A model generated the notes under the pieces. That model was not told the origin of the DNA. It saw nothing but the letters and a program-made list of their open reading frames with translations, and did not search any database. The position numbers and the translations under genes were made by a program. DNA of 64,000 nucleotides from Nakamurella deserti (lineage in GTDB: Bacteria > Actinomycetota > Actinomycetes > Mycobacteriales > Nakamurellaceae). The stretch spans positions 142,315 to 206,314 of the forward strand of contig NZ_QCXS01000003.1 in the NCBI RefSeq assembly GCF_003260015.1, in the 5' to 3' direction. Shown here piece after piece: positions 10,011 to 17,996 of this stretch. The stretch's first letter is position 1; the number at the start of each line of letters is the position of its first letter.

Positions 10011-11009
10011 TCACTGAGCGCCGCTCAATACACTCGCACCCGCCGGGTCGAACCGCAGCCGTACCGCGCCCTCGGGCACCGCCCCCGGGCCGGCGACGGC
10101 GGCCACCCGGCCCCAGCCGTCGAGGTCGACCTCCAGCCGGGTGCTCTCCGGCCCCGGCACGGCACCCACGACGGTGCCGCGCAGCGGACCGGCCGGATCG
10201 GCCCGCAACGCGCCCGGCCGCAGCGCGACGGGCATCCCGGGCGGCGACCCGAGCAGTGCGGCGGCCGCGGCGGCGGGGCCCCCGTCGAGCACCGAGGAGT
10301 AGCCGACGAAGCGGGCCAGCCACGCGTCGGCCGGTCGGTCCCACACCTCCCGCGGGGTCCCCTGCTGGCGGATCCGGCCGTCGCGCATCACCGCGACCCG
10401 GTCGGCGATCGCGAAGGCCTCGTCCTGGTCGTGCGTGACGAACACGGTGGGGGTGCCGGTCTCGCGCAGGATGCGGCGCAGGTCGACGAGCAGCTGCTCC
10501 CGCAGCGCCGCGTCCAGCGCGGCCAGCGGCTCGTCCAGCAACAGCAGCCGCGGTCGTGGCGCGAGGGCCCTGGCCAGCGCGACCCGCTGCGCCTGCCCCC
10601 CGGACAGCGTGCCCACCGGCCGGTCGCCGTAGCCGGGCAGCCCGACCAGGTCGAGCAGCTCGCCGACGCGGGCCCGGATCGCGGCGCGGCCGGCCCCGGC
10701 CATCCGCATCCCGTAGCCGATGTTGCCGGCCACCGTGCGGTGCCCGAACAGCACCCCGTCCTGGAACATCAGCCCGAAACGGCGCCGGAACACCGGAACC
10801 GTGGCCAGGTCGGTGCCGTCCATCGTGATGCGGCCGGCCGCCAGCGGCTCGAGGCCGGCGACGGCCCGCAGCAGGGTCGACTTCCCGCAGCCGGACGGGC
10901 CCAGCAGCGCCAGCGTGCCGTGCTGGTGGACGTCGACGGACACCCCGTCGACGGCGGTGACGGACCCGTACCGCACGGTGGCGTCCCGGATCTGCAACAC
11001 CGCACTCAC
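10011..11009 (-). CDS. thiQ: Thiamine ABC transporter ATP-binding protein
   Basis: ABC ATPase of the iron/thiamine/polyamine class. Walker A GPSGCGKST, signature LSGGQAQRVALARAL, Walker B LLLLDEPLAALD and the H-loop FVTHDQDEAFAIAD are intact. Residues after ~235 form a TOBE-like regulatory region. The GTG at 11009 overlaps the permease stop by 4 nt (GTGA), the best start (332 aa); an ATG at 11024 would give 337 aa. It is the third gene of an operon headed by a TPP riboswitch, which supports thiamine as substrate. Confidence 0.88.
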   Translation of the reverse strand: MSAVLQIRDATVRYGSVTAVDGVSVDVHQHGTLALLGPSGCGKSTLLRAVAGLEPLAAGRITMDGTDLATVPVFRRRFGLMFQDGVLFGHRTVAGNIGYGMRMAGAGRAAIRARVGELLDLVGLPGYGDRPVGTLSGGQAQRVALARALAPRPRLLLLDEPLAALDAALREQLLVDLRRILRETGTPTVFVTHDQDEAFAIADRVAVMRDGRIRQQGTPREVWDRPADAWLARFVGYSSVLDGGPAAAAAALLGSPPGMPVALRPGALRADPAGPLRGTVVGAVPGPESTRLEVDLDGWGRVAAVAGPGAVPEGAVRLRFDPAGASVLSGAQ

Positions 11010-12745
11010 GCGAACACCCCCCACGACGACTCCCGGTCACGCCCGCCCAGCCGGTCGACCAGCAGCACCGACGCCGCGCAGATCACCGCCAGCACCACCC
11101 CACCGGCGAACGCCATCCCGGCGTTGCCGGCGCCGGGCCGGGAGATCAACCGGCCGATGACCACCGGCAGCGTCGCGGTCTCGGGTCGGGCGAGGAAGCT
11201 GGTCGCCCCGAACTCGCCCAACGCGATCGCGAAAGCGAAGGCCGACGCCCCGGCCAGCGCCCGACTCATGATGGGCAGGTCCACGGTCGACCACACGCGC
11301 AGCGGACCCGCGCCGAGGACCGCGGCGGCCTGCCGGAGCCGGTCGTCGGCGCCGCGCAACGCGGGCAGGATCAGCCGCACGACGAGCGGGGTGGCCACCA
11401 GTGCCTGCGCGATCGGCACCAGCCACGGCGAGGTCCGCAGGTCCAGCGGCGGTTCGTCCAGCGCGATGAGGAAGCCGAAGCCGACGGTCACCGCACTGAC
11501 CCCGAGCGGCAGCATGAAGGTGGCGTCCATCAGCGCGATGAGGCGCCGGGGCAGTGTCTCGCGGGGCTTGCGGGCCAGGACCACCGAGAGCAGCACCCCC
11601 ACCGTGACCGCGAGCGCGGTGGCCAGCACCGCGGCGCGCAGCGAATTGCCCAGCGCCTGCCACCCGGTGATCAGGAACAGCCGGCCGTCGCCGTTGCCGG
11701 CGAGGGCGGTGTAGTTGCCCACGCCCCACCCGTCCGGCGTCTGCAGGGACCGCAGCACCAGGGTCACGACCGGCGCGGCGAGCAGCACGAGCACCGACCC
11801 GGTGACCACCGCCGCCGGCAGGTCGGCGGGCCGCAACGGTCGCTGCACGTCGGCCGCGGTGCGCAGCTCCTGGGTCGACTCGGTGCGCCGGCGCACCCGG
11901 CCGGCGACGACCAGCACTACGGTGACCAGCACCAGCTGCAGCACCGACAGGACCGCGGCGACCGGCAGGTCCAGGACCTCGGTGGTCTGCCGGTAGATCT
12001 CGGTCTCCAGCGTCGAGTACGCGGAGTTGCCGAGGATGAGGATGATGCCGAAGCTCGCCGCACAGAACAGGAACACCAGCACCGCGGCCGCGGCGATCGA
12101 CGGGCCCAGCGCGGGCAGCGTCACGGTGCACCACGTCCGGACCGGCCCGGCCCCCAGGGAGCGGGCGGCGTCCTCGGGGCGGCGGTCCAGCGACGCCCAG
12201 GTCGCACCGACGGTGCGCACCACGACGGCGTAGTTGAGGAAGACGTGCGCGGCCAGGATCGTCCAGACGCTGCCGTCGAGTCCCCAGCCGCCGAGCGGAC
12301 CGCCGTCCGCGGTGAGGCTGCGGAAGGCGAGCCCCACCACGACCGTCGGCAGCACGAACGGGACCGCGATCGCCGCGCGCAGCGCCCGCTGCCCGCGGAA
12401 GCGGACCCGGTAGAGCAGATAGGCGCCGGGGAGCCCGAGCAGCACCGCGAGGCCCGCGGACGCCGCCGCCTGCCACACCGTGAACCACAGGATGCGGCGG
12501 AACCGGGGCCGGGACAGCACCTCGGAGAAGCCACTCAGGTCCAGCCCGGCCGGACCCGTGAAACCCTGCCCGACCAGCGACGCGACCGGAAGGAAGAAGA
12601 ACACCGCGAACGCCGCCAGCGGCACCAGCCCGGCCAGGATCAGCCCGGCCCGGCGCAACCGGGCGGCGGCGCGGTCACGCCCGGACGCGGCGGTCGGGGC
12701 CGGCGGCCCGGGGGCCGTCGGCGGCGCCGGTCGCAGCAGGGTCAT
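11006..12745 (-). CDS. thiP: Thiamine ABC transporter permease (two fused permease halves)
   Basis: Large 579-residue membrane protein with two homologous permease halves, each carrying an EAA-type loop (EDAARSLGAGPVRTWCTVTLP in the first, RQAAAVLGAGPLRVWSTVDLP in the second). This duplicated layout is characteristic of ThiP and iron permeases. About twelve hydrophobic segments are visible. It starts 14 nt after the binding-protein gene and overlaps the ATPase gene. The riboswitch upstream of the operon argues for thiamine or thiamine phosphates rather than iron. Confidence 0.9.
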   Translation of the reverse strand: MTLLRPAPPTAPGPPAPTAASGRDRAAARLRRAGLILAGLVPLAAFAVFFFLPVASLVGQGFTGPAGLDLSGFSEVLSRPRFRRILWFTVWQAAASAGLAVLLGLPGAYLLYRVRFRGQRALRAAIAVPFVLPTVVVGLAFRSLTADGGPLGGWGLDGSVWTILAAHVFLNYAVVVRTVGATWASLDRRPEDAARSLGAGPVRTWCTVTLPALGPSIAAAAVLVFLFCAASFGIILILGNSAYSTLETEIYRQTTEVLDLPVAAVLSVLQLVLVTVVLVVAGRVRRRTESTQELRTAADVQRPLRPADLPAAVVTGSVLVLLAAPVVTLVLRSLQTPDGWGVGNYTALAGNGDGRLFLITGWQALGNSLRAAVLATALAVTVGVLLSVVLARKPRETLPRRLIALMDATFMLPLGVSAVTVGFGFLIALDEPPLDLRTSPWLVPIAQALVATPLVVRLILPALRGADDRLRQAAAVLGAGPLRVWSTVDLPIMSRALAGASAFAFAIALGEFGATSFLARPETATLPVVIGRLISRPGAGNAGMAFAGGVVLAVICAASVLLVDRLGGRDRESSWGVFA

Positions 12746-12759
12746 CGAGGGGCTCCGGA

Positions 12760-13890
12760 TCAGCCTTCGAGCAGATCGGACCAGTCCTGCAGCCAGCTGT
12801 CGCGGTTCGCCGCGATCGTGGCCGGGTCGACGGTCACCGGGCTGGGGGCGACGGTGGCGTACTTCGCCCAGTCGGCGGGCAGCTCGGTCGCCGTGTCCAC
12901 CGGGTAGACGTACATGCTCTCGGGCAGGCCGGCCTGGAACTCCGGCGACAGCATCCAGTCCACGACCTGCTGCGCCGCTTCCGGGTTCTTCGCGCCGGCG
13001 AGCACGCCGACGTACTCGACCTGGCGGAAGCAGGTGTCGAGCAGGGTGCCGGTGGGGGCCTCGGTCATGCCCTCCTTGACCTCCGACGGCGGCGAGGACG
13101 CGTAGGACACGACGAGCGGGCGGTCGCCCTTGCCGTCCGAGCCGGAGAAGTCGACGTAGTAGGCGCTGTTCCAGTCGGAGACGACCTTGACGCCGTTGTC
13201 CTTCAGTCCGGTCCAGTACTGCTGCCAGCCGTCCTCGCCCGCGTGCCCGACGGTGCCGAGCAGGAACGCCAGGCCGGTGCTGGAGGTGACCGGCGACTCG
13301 ACGACGAGCAGGTCCTTGTACTCGGGCTTCAGCAGGTCGTCGAAGGTCACGGGCTCGGCGAGACCCTTCTCCGTGAACCAGGTGTGGTCGACGTTGACGC
13401 AGACGTCACCGAAGTCCACCGCGGTGAGGCTGTTGCCGGCGTCGAAGGCGTAGTCGGCCGAGCCCTGATCCAGCAGCGGTGAGGTGTACGGGGCGAAGAC
13501 ACCCTCGTCGACCGCGCGGGAGGCGAAGGTGTTGTCGATGCCGTAGGCCACGTCGCCGAGCGGGTTGTCCTTGGTCAGGATGAGCTGGTTGGCGAGTGCC
13601 TCCTCGCTCAGCAGGCTGACCGTGACGCCGCTGGCGGCCTCGAAGTCCGACAGCACCGCGGGGTCGACGTTGAAGCTGTCGTGGGTGACCAGCGTGACGG
13701 TGGTGCCTGTCGTGCTGTCGGGGGTGGTGCTCGAGCCGGTGGGAGTGCTCGTGCTGCCGGGGGTGGTGCTCGTGCCGGTGGGAGTGCTCGTGCTCGTGGC
13801 ACTGGTGCCGGTGGACGTGCCGGACCCGCAGGCGGCCAGCAGGAGGCCGGCGGCGAGGGTGGCGGCGGCGCGTGACAGACGCGTGCTCAT
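12760..13890 (-). CDS. thiB: Thiamine ABC transporter substrate-binding lipoprotein
   Basis: Secreted lipoprotein of 376 residues with lipobox LLLAAC. A repetitive Ser/Thr/Pro/Gly linker (PTGTSTTPGSTSTPTGSSTT) precedes the ThiB/TbpA-type ligand domain, which begins VTLVTHDSFNVDPAVLSDFE. Further family segments are GDVAYGIDNTFASRA and VVSYASSPPSEV. The ATG is preceded by GGAG with 6-nt spacing, and that Shine-Dalgarno lies inside a hairpin under a TPP riboswitch. First gene of thiB-thiP-thiQ. The linker repeats are coded by near-identical DNA and could vary in length between strains. Confidence 0.93.
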   Translation of the reverse strand: MSTRLSRAAATLAAGLLLAACGSGTSTGTSATSTSTPTGTSTTPGSTSTPTGSSTTPDSTTGTTVTLVTHDSFNVDPAVLSDFEAASGVTVSLLSEEALANQLILTKDNPLGDVAYGIDNTFASRAVDEGVFAPYTSPLLDQGSADYAFDAGNSLTAVDFGDVCVNVDHTWFTEKGLAEPVTFDDLLKPEYKDLLVVESPVTSSTGLAFLLGTVGHAGEDGWQQYWTGLKDNGVKVVSDWNSAYYVDFSGSDGKGDRPLVVSYASSPPSEVKEGMTEAPTGTLLDTCFRQVEYVGVLAGAKNPEAAQQVVDWMLSPEFQAGLPESMYVYPVDTATELPADWAKYATVAPSPVTVDPATIAANRDSWLQDWSDLLEG

Positions 13891-13893
13891 GGT

Positions 13894-13921
13894 GTGCTCC
13901 GATCGACGAAGTCGGTAGCAC
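13894..13921 (-). promoter_or_regulatory. Shine-Dalgarno-sequestering hairpin of the thiB leader
   Basis: On the minus strand GTGCT-A-CCGA pairs with TCGG-AGCAC across a 9-nt loop. The 3' arm contains the GGAG Shine-Dalgarno of thiB, so folding would hide the ribosome-binding site. This suggests a translational OFF state coupled to the TPP riboswitch. Confidence 0.6.
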
Positions 13922-13943
13922 GGGTGAACTGCTCAGAGATGTT

Positions 13944-14035
13944 CGACGTCCCTGCGCCGGCATGATCCGGATCAGGTTCGACGGTCAGCGACTTCGTGTC
14001 GCTCTCTCAGCCCGGCGCACCGGACTCCCGTGTCG
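13944..14035 (-). promoter_or_regulatory. TPP (thiamine pyrophosphate) riboswitch
   Basis: The leader of the thiamine transport operon carries the conserved THI-box blocks: GGGCTGAGAG in the first arm and ACCTGATCCGGATCATGCCG followed by GCGCAGGGA in the second. Terminal P1 bases CGAC and GTCG pair across the element. TPP binding is expected to switch the downstream operon off, here probably through the Shine-Dalgarno hairpin about 22 nt further on. Confidence 0.95.
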
Positions 14036-14109
14036 CCGACCACTCTAACCCCGGGCGGCGGTGCGTCGTGTCGACCGGTCGAGCCCCTCGGGGCTGCGAT
14101 GATGACGGA

Positions 14110-16827
14110 ATGGGGACACGGTTGGGGACCAGGTCGGCGGTGCCGGCCACCGTCCTCGGCGTCGTCGCCACGCTGCTGATCGTCGCCGGATCGACCTCGG
14201 TCGGCTGGATCGGTCCCGGGTCGACGGTCCGTGAGTGGCCGATCATCGACTGGCCCCGCGCCACCGACCTCCGGCAGAACGTCGCCTCCTTCGTCGTCGT
14301 CCTCGGCGGACTGCTGCTCATCGGCGCCTGGCTGCGGGTGGGGGCCGTCGCCCGCGCGGCGGGATCCGGCGGGGTGCGCACCGTGGTGACGGCCGCGATC
14401 GCCTGGGCCGTGCCGCTGATCGCCGCGGTCCCGCTGTACTCCCGCGACCTGTTCGCCTACGTCGGTCAGGGCCGGTTGCTGCTCAACGACATCAACCCCT
14501 ACCTGGACGGCATCGCCGCCGAGGGCGGCTGGTACGCCATCGGCGTCGACCCGCGGTGGGCCAACACCCGCACCCCGTACGGACCGGTGTTCCTCTACAT
14601 CGAGGAACTGGTCGTCGGCGCGTCCGGGGAGTCCCCCGTCATCGCGGTGGCGATCTTCCGGCTGCTCGCCGTCGCCGCCGTGGTGGCGATGGCCTGGTAC
14701 GCCCACCGGATCGCCGTGGTCCGCGGCCTGGACCGGCCCCTCGTGCTGTGGATCGTGGCCGCGTCGCCGGTGACGATGTTCAACTTCGTGGTCGGCGGCC
14801 ACAACGACGCCCTGATGCTCGCGCTGCTGGTGGCGGCGGTGTACTACGCGCTGCAGCGGCACCCGGTGTGGGCGGTGGTGCTGGTGACGCTGGCGATCGG
14901 GGTCAAGCCGATCGCGATCATCGCGCTGCCCGTCATCGGCATCATCTGGGCCGGCCCGGACCGCACGTTGAAGACGACGATCCGGTACTGGGCGATCTCC
15001 ACCGGGCTCGCGGTCGCCCTGCTCGGCGTGATCGGACTCGCGATCGACGTCGGTTTCGGCTGGGTGGGGGCGCTGGCCACCCCCGGCTCGGTGGCGCACT
15101 GGTACGCGCCGGTCAACTGGCTGGCGTCGCTGAGCGGCTGGCTGGTGCGGCTCGTGGGGCTGGACGGCGACCTGGTCAAATCGGTGGTCAAGGCCGTCTT
15201 CCTCGCGGTGATGGCGGTGATCGTCGCCTGGACGATGCTGACCACGCGGCGGCTGGACCCGCTGCTGCGGCTGGCCGTCGCGTTCGCGGCCGCCGTCGTG
15301 CTGTCGCCGTTCATCCACCCCTGGTACGCCGCGTGGGTGATCGTGCTGTTCGCGATCGCCGGGGTGCGGCGCGGGCCGCAGACCTGGGGGCTGGTCGCGG
15401 CGTCGGTGTTCTTCGCCTGGGTGAGCGTGGCCGAGACCATGGACGCGCCGAGGGACTACGAGGTCGGCGGCTGGGGCGTCGCGGTCCGCGCGGGGATGAC
15501 CGCCGTGGGGTTGGTGCTGCTGGCGCTCTACACCTGCCGGGTGGAGGGCATCGACGTGCGGACGCTGCCCGGGCGGGCGCGCTCGCTGTGGGCGCGGCGA
15601 CCGCGGCGACGGGCGCGTCGGGCGCTGAGCCGCACGTCGGCGCGTCCGGGGTGGCGCCGGACGGGACCGGGGCCCGGGCGCCTTGGTCGCCGCAGCGCTG
15701 GACGGGACCGGGGGCCCGGACTCTCCGGAGCGCGACAGCGCCGGACGCGCGCCACACGGAACCGGCCCCCGAACTCCCCCGGCGCCACAGCACCGGACGC
15801 GCGCCGCACAGGACCGGCCCCCGAACTCCCCCGGCGCCACAGCACCGGACGCGCGCCGCACAGGACCGGCCCCCGGACTCCCCGGTGCCACAGCGCTGGT
15901 CACGGGCCGCCGCGACCGGGGCCTGGACTCTCCGGGGCGCCACAGCACCGGACGCGCGCCGCACCGAACCGGGGCCGCTCTCTCCGGGTGACGCAACGTG
16001 GGACAAGCCGCAGGCGACCTGCCTCTCCCGGCGCCACAGCACCGGACACGCGCCGCACGCAACCGGGGTCCGGACTCCCCCGGCGTCACAGCGTCGGGCA
16101 CGCCGCCGCGACCGGGGCCCGGTCTCCCCCGGCGCCACAGCACCGGACGCGCCGCACAGGACCAGGACCCGGACTCCCCCGGCGCCACAGCACCGGACAC
16201 GCCCCATGGACCGGATGCCCGTCTCTCGGGGCGCCGGGAGCGGGACGCGCGCCGCACCGAACCGGGCCCGCTCTCTCCCGGGCGCCGCAGCGCCGGTCAC
16301 GCGATACTGCTCGGATGTTGCTGCGCCGCGAGCTGCCCTCCGATGACGACGCCGTGCGGGCGGTGCACCGACTGGCGTTCAAGGCCAGTGCCGAAGGGGT
16401 TGTCGTCGAGGCGGCCCTGCTGGACCAGCTGCGTGCCGACGGCGACGTGATCGCCGCTCTGTCTCTCGTCGCCGAGCTGGACGGCGAGATCGTCGGCCAC
16501 GTCCTGTGCAGCCGCGGCTCGGTGGGATCGACGCCGTGCGCCGGGCTGGGGCCGATCGGGGTCTCCCCCGGCAGACAGGGCCGTGGGATCGGCGCGGCGC
16601 TGATGCACGCGGTGCTGGGTGCGGCCGACGCGGTCGGCGAGCCGGCGGTCGGCCTGCTGGGTGAGCCGGCGTTCTACGGACGATTCGGCTTCGTCGCCGC
16701 GTCGTCGGTGGGGGTCGCATCGCCGGACGCCGGCTGGGGCGACTACTTCCAGCTGCGGACGTTGACCGCCTGGCGCCCGTCGATGGCCGGGCCGTTCCGG
16801 TACGCGAAGGCGTTCGACGCGCTCTGA
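14110..16827 (+). CDS. MptB-like polyprenol-P-mannose-dependent mannosyltransferase, frame open through a minisatellite into a GNAT domain
   Basis: Residues ~1-500 form a GT-C membrane glycosyltransferase of the alpha-(1->6)-mannosyltransferase (MptA/MptB) family, with about a dozen hydrophobic segments and the early-loop motif YSRDLFAYVGQGRLL followed by NPYLDG. Such enzymes extend the lipomannan core from polyprenol-phosphate-mannose on the outer face of the membrane. After an Arg-rich stretch near residue 520 the same frame runs through ~215 residues of repeat-coded low-complexity sequence and then through a complete GNAT domain (residues 736-905); the only in-frame stop is at 16827. The original stop appears lost to repeat expansion. 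Whether a 905-residue fusion is made is unclear. GATGAT six nt before the ATG suggests leaderless initiation. Confidence 0.7.
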   Translation: MGTRLGTRSAVPATVLGVVATLLIVAGSTSVGWIGPGSTVREWPIIDWPRATDLRQNVASFVVVLGGLLLIGAWLRVGAVARAAGSGGVRTVVTAAIAWAVPLIAAVPLYSRDLFAYVGQGRLLLNDINPYLDGIAAEGGWYAIGVDPRWANTRTPYGPVFLYIEELVVGASGESPVIAVAIFRLLAVAAVVAMAWYAHRIAVVRGLDRPLVLWIVAASPVTMFNFVVGGHNDALMLALLVAAVYYALQRHPVWAVVLVTLAIGVKPIAIIALPVIGIIWAGPDRTLKTTIRYWAISTGLAVALLGVIGLAIDVGFGWVGALATPGSVAHWYAPVNWLASLSGWLVRLVGLDGDLVKSVVKAVFLAVMAVIVAWTMLTTRRLDPLLRLAVAFAAAVVLSPFIHPWYAAWVIVLFAIAGVRRGPQTWGLVAASVFFAWVSVAETMDAPRDYEVGGWGVAVRAGMTAVGLVLLALYTCRVEGIDVRTLPGRARSLWARRPRRRARRALSRTSARPGWRRTGPGPGRLGRRSAGRDRGPGLSGARQRRTRATRNRPPNSPGATAPDARRTGPAPELPRRHSTGRAPHRTGPRTPRCHSAGHGPPRPGPGLSGAPQHRTRAAPNRGRSLRVTQRGTSRRRPASPGATAPDTRRTQPGSGLPRRHSVGHAAATGARSPPAPQHRTRRTGPGPGLPRRHSTGHAPWTGCPSLGAPGAGRAPHRTGPALSRAPQRRSRDTARMLLRRELPSDDDAVRAVHRLAFKASAEGVVVEAALLDQLRADGDVIAALSLVAELDGEIVGHVLCSRGSVGSTPCAGLGPIGVSPGRQGRGIGAALMHAVLGAADAVGEPAVGLLGEPAFYGRFGFVAASSVGVASPDAGWGDYFQLRTLTAWRPSMAGPFRYAKAFDAL
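15650..16312. repeat. 51-52-bp minisatellite, about 12 degenerate copies
   Basis: Consensus core GGCGCCACAGCACCGGACGC followed by GCGCCGCACAGGACCGGCCC and a C-rich tail. Clear units begin at 15781, 15833, 15884 and 15936. Unit length is mostly not a multiple of three, so the encoded peptide changes frame between copies; none of the forward frames acquires a stop. It therefore looks like non-coding DNA that happens to be open. Confidence 0.9.
16303..16308 (+). promoter_or_regulatory. Candidate -10 (GATACT) for the GNAT gene
   Basis: GATACT is followed after 6 nt by the ATG at 16315, and there is no Shine-Dalgarno. The arrangement suggests a leaderless transcript for the GNAT gene alone, independent of the mannosyltransferase frame. 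Confidence 0.55.
16315..16827 (+). CDS. GNAT family N-acetyltransferase (internal start within the open frame)
   Basis: A complete 170-residue GNAT protein, MLLRRELPSDDDAVRAVHRL onward, with the acetyl-CoA pyrophosphate-binding motif as SPGRQGRGIGAALM. The later segments GLLGEPAFYGRFGF and FRYAKAFDAL resemble the YhbS-like group. Substrate unknown. It is entirely in frame with the upstream mannosyltransferase, separated only by the minisatellite, so most gene finders would report one fused gene; the -10-like GATACT just before this ATG supports separate expression. Confidence 0.8.
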   Translation: MLLRRELPSDDDAVRAVHRLAFKASAEGVVVEAALLDQLRADGDVIAALSLVAELDGEIVGHVLCSRGSVGSTPCAGLGPIGVSPGRQGRGIGAALMHAVLGAADAVGEPAVGLLGEPAFYGRFGFVAASSVGVASPDAGWGDYFQLRTLTAWRPSMAGPFRYAKAFDAL

Positions 16828-16943
16828 TCGGCGGACCGGCGGCTCCCCCGGTGGTGCGTCCGGTCGGTGGACGGTGTACCCGGCGGACCGGCGACAGGCT
16901 GGGTGGGTGACCGCACCCGCGGCGCGCGACCCCGGAGGACACC

Positions 16944-17171
16944 ATGACCAGCCCGAACCCCCGCCACCAGCTGTTGCCCGCGACGCGTCCCGGACTGCGG
17001 CTGGGCGTCGCCGGGGTGGCGCTGCTCGTGGTGGCCCTGGTGCATCTCACCGGGGTGTTCACCGCCACCACCGCGGACGATCCCGTCGGGTCCGCGGTGG
17101 TGCACCTGGCGATGGCCGGCGTCGGGGTGGCGTTGGTGGTCGCCGGACTCGTCCGATCGGCACGGCGCTGA
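16944..17171 (+). CDS. Small two-helix membrane protein (75 aa)
   Basis: Short protein with a basic N-terminus and two hydrophobic segments (GVAGVALLVVALVHLTGV and VVHLAMAGVGVALVVAGLV), ending in RSARR. A strong GGAGGACACC Shine-Dalgarno precedes the ATG, supporting expression. No recognised domain. It stands alone between the GNAT gene and a monooxygenase-like gene. Confidence 0.7.
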   Translation: MTSPNPRHQLLPATRPGLRLGVAGVALLVVALVHLTGVFTATTADDPVGSAVVHLAMAGVGVALVVAGLVRSARR

Positions 17172-17326
17172 CCTGAGGTGCCGCTGAGCGGTCCGGGTCG
17201 TGACCTGCGCGTCGGGCGGGGTCGACGGCGGTGGGAGCTGCGGATGCCCCGGATGGCGGTCGTGCGGCCCGGGCGGGGCGCGCACGATGAAGGCGCTCGG
17301 GGGGACGACAGCGTCAGGAGGGCGCC

Positions 17327-17629
17327 ATGACCTACTCCGTGCGGTTCCGGGTCCCGATGCCGATCGCGGCGTACGACGCGATGCACGCCGTGGTGAAGGA
17401 GATCGCCGGCGGCGACAACGGCATGCTCGCGCACCTGGCCTGGGAGACGGCCGACGGCTTCGAGATCCTCGAGGCCTGGCAGTCGCGGGACGCCTACCTA
17501 CGGTTCGTGGCCGACGTCTGGCCGCAGGTGGTGCAGCGGCTCGGCATGGGTGAGACGCCGGCGCCCGAGGGTGAGGAGTTCGAGCTCCGCGGGTTGGTGC
17601 TGCCGGGGACGACGCCGGTGTTCGTCTAG
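17327..17629 (+). CDS. Antibiotic biosynthesis monooxygenase (ABM)-like dimeric alpha/beta-barrel protein
   Basis: A 100-residue protein with the pattern of the ABM/ferredoxin-like dimeric barrel: an initial strand (MTYSVRFRVPM), a helix, then FEILEAWQSRDAYLRFVADVW, matching the usual 'E.W.s.eay..f' region. Members include small monooxygenases and many uncharacterised proteins. GGAGGGCGCC just before the ATG is a good ribosome-binding site. Monocistronic by position. Confidence 0.65.
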   Translation: MTYSVRFRVPMPIAAYDAMHAVVKEIAGGDNGMLAHLAWETADGFEILEAWQSRDAYLRFVADVWPQVVQRLGMGETPAPEGEEFELRGLVLPGTTPVFV

Positions 17630-17984
17630 GCGTCGCGCCGCGGTCGCGTGACGGATGCACCTGGACTCTGAGGCGCGGACGAACTGGGGTTCGGTGGTCC
17701 GTGGCATTCAACTGAGACTGGCTGGTGCAACGGTGGGCGGTTTCATCCGACGGCTGCGACCGCGTCGGCGTCGCAGCCCCCGAGGGAGAGCCGCGCCGGG
17801 CGCAGAACCCGGTTAGGTCTGAGGCCCGCGATGTTTCCCGTTGCATGATCGCCATCGCTACCGCCACCGGGCGCTCGTCGGCGGTGCGCGTGCCGACAGC
17901 ACCCGTGAAGGGCCCGTCGCGCCAAGCATTTCAGAAGCCATTTCCGGGTGTGGACAGAGTCGGGTCATCGTCGGTGGTCGTTGC
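17630..17984. other. Intergenic region, no gene seen
   Basis: About 355 nt between the ABM-like gene and the DUF222 gene. I see no convincing coding frame, tRNA, hairpin terminator or repeat; the right end holds the promoter of the DUF222 gene. Confidence 0.5.
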
Positions 17985-17990
17985 TATTCT
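17985..17990 (+). promoter_or_regulatory. Candidate -10 (TATTCT) for leaderless DUF222 gene
   Basis: TATTCT, close to the sigma-70 consensus, is followed after 6 nt by the ATG at 17997 with no Shine-Dalgarno. Confidence 0.65.
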
Positions 17991-17996
17991 GGACAT

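Noticed and set aside
15650..16312. Real repeat-domain protein region (collagen-like or PGRS-like) in the mannosyltransferase
   Set aside because: Most units are 52 bp, so the encoded peptide shifts frame at each such unit; conservation is at DNA rather than protein level.
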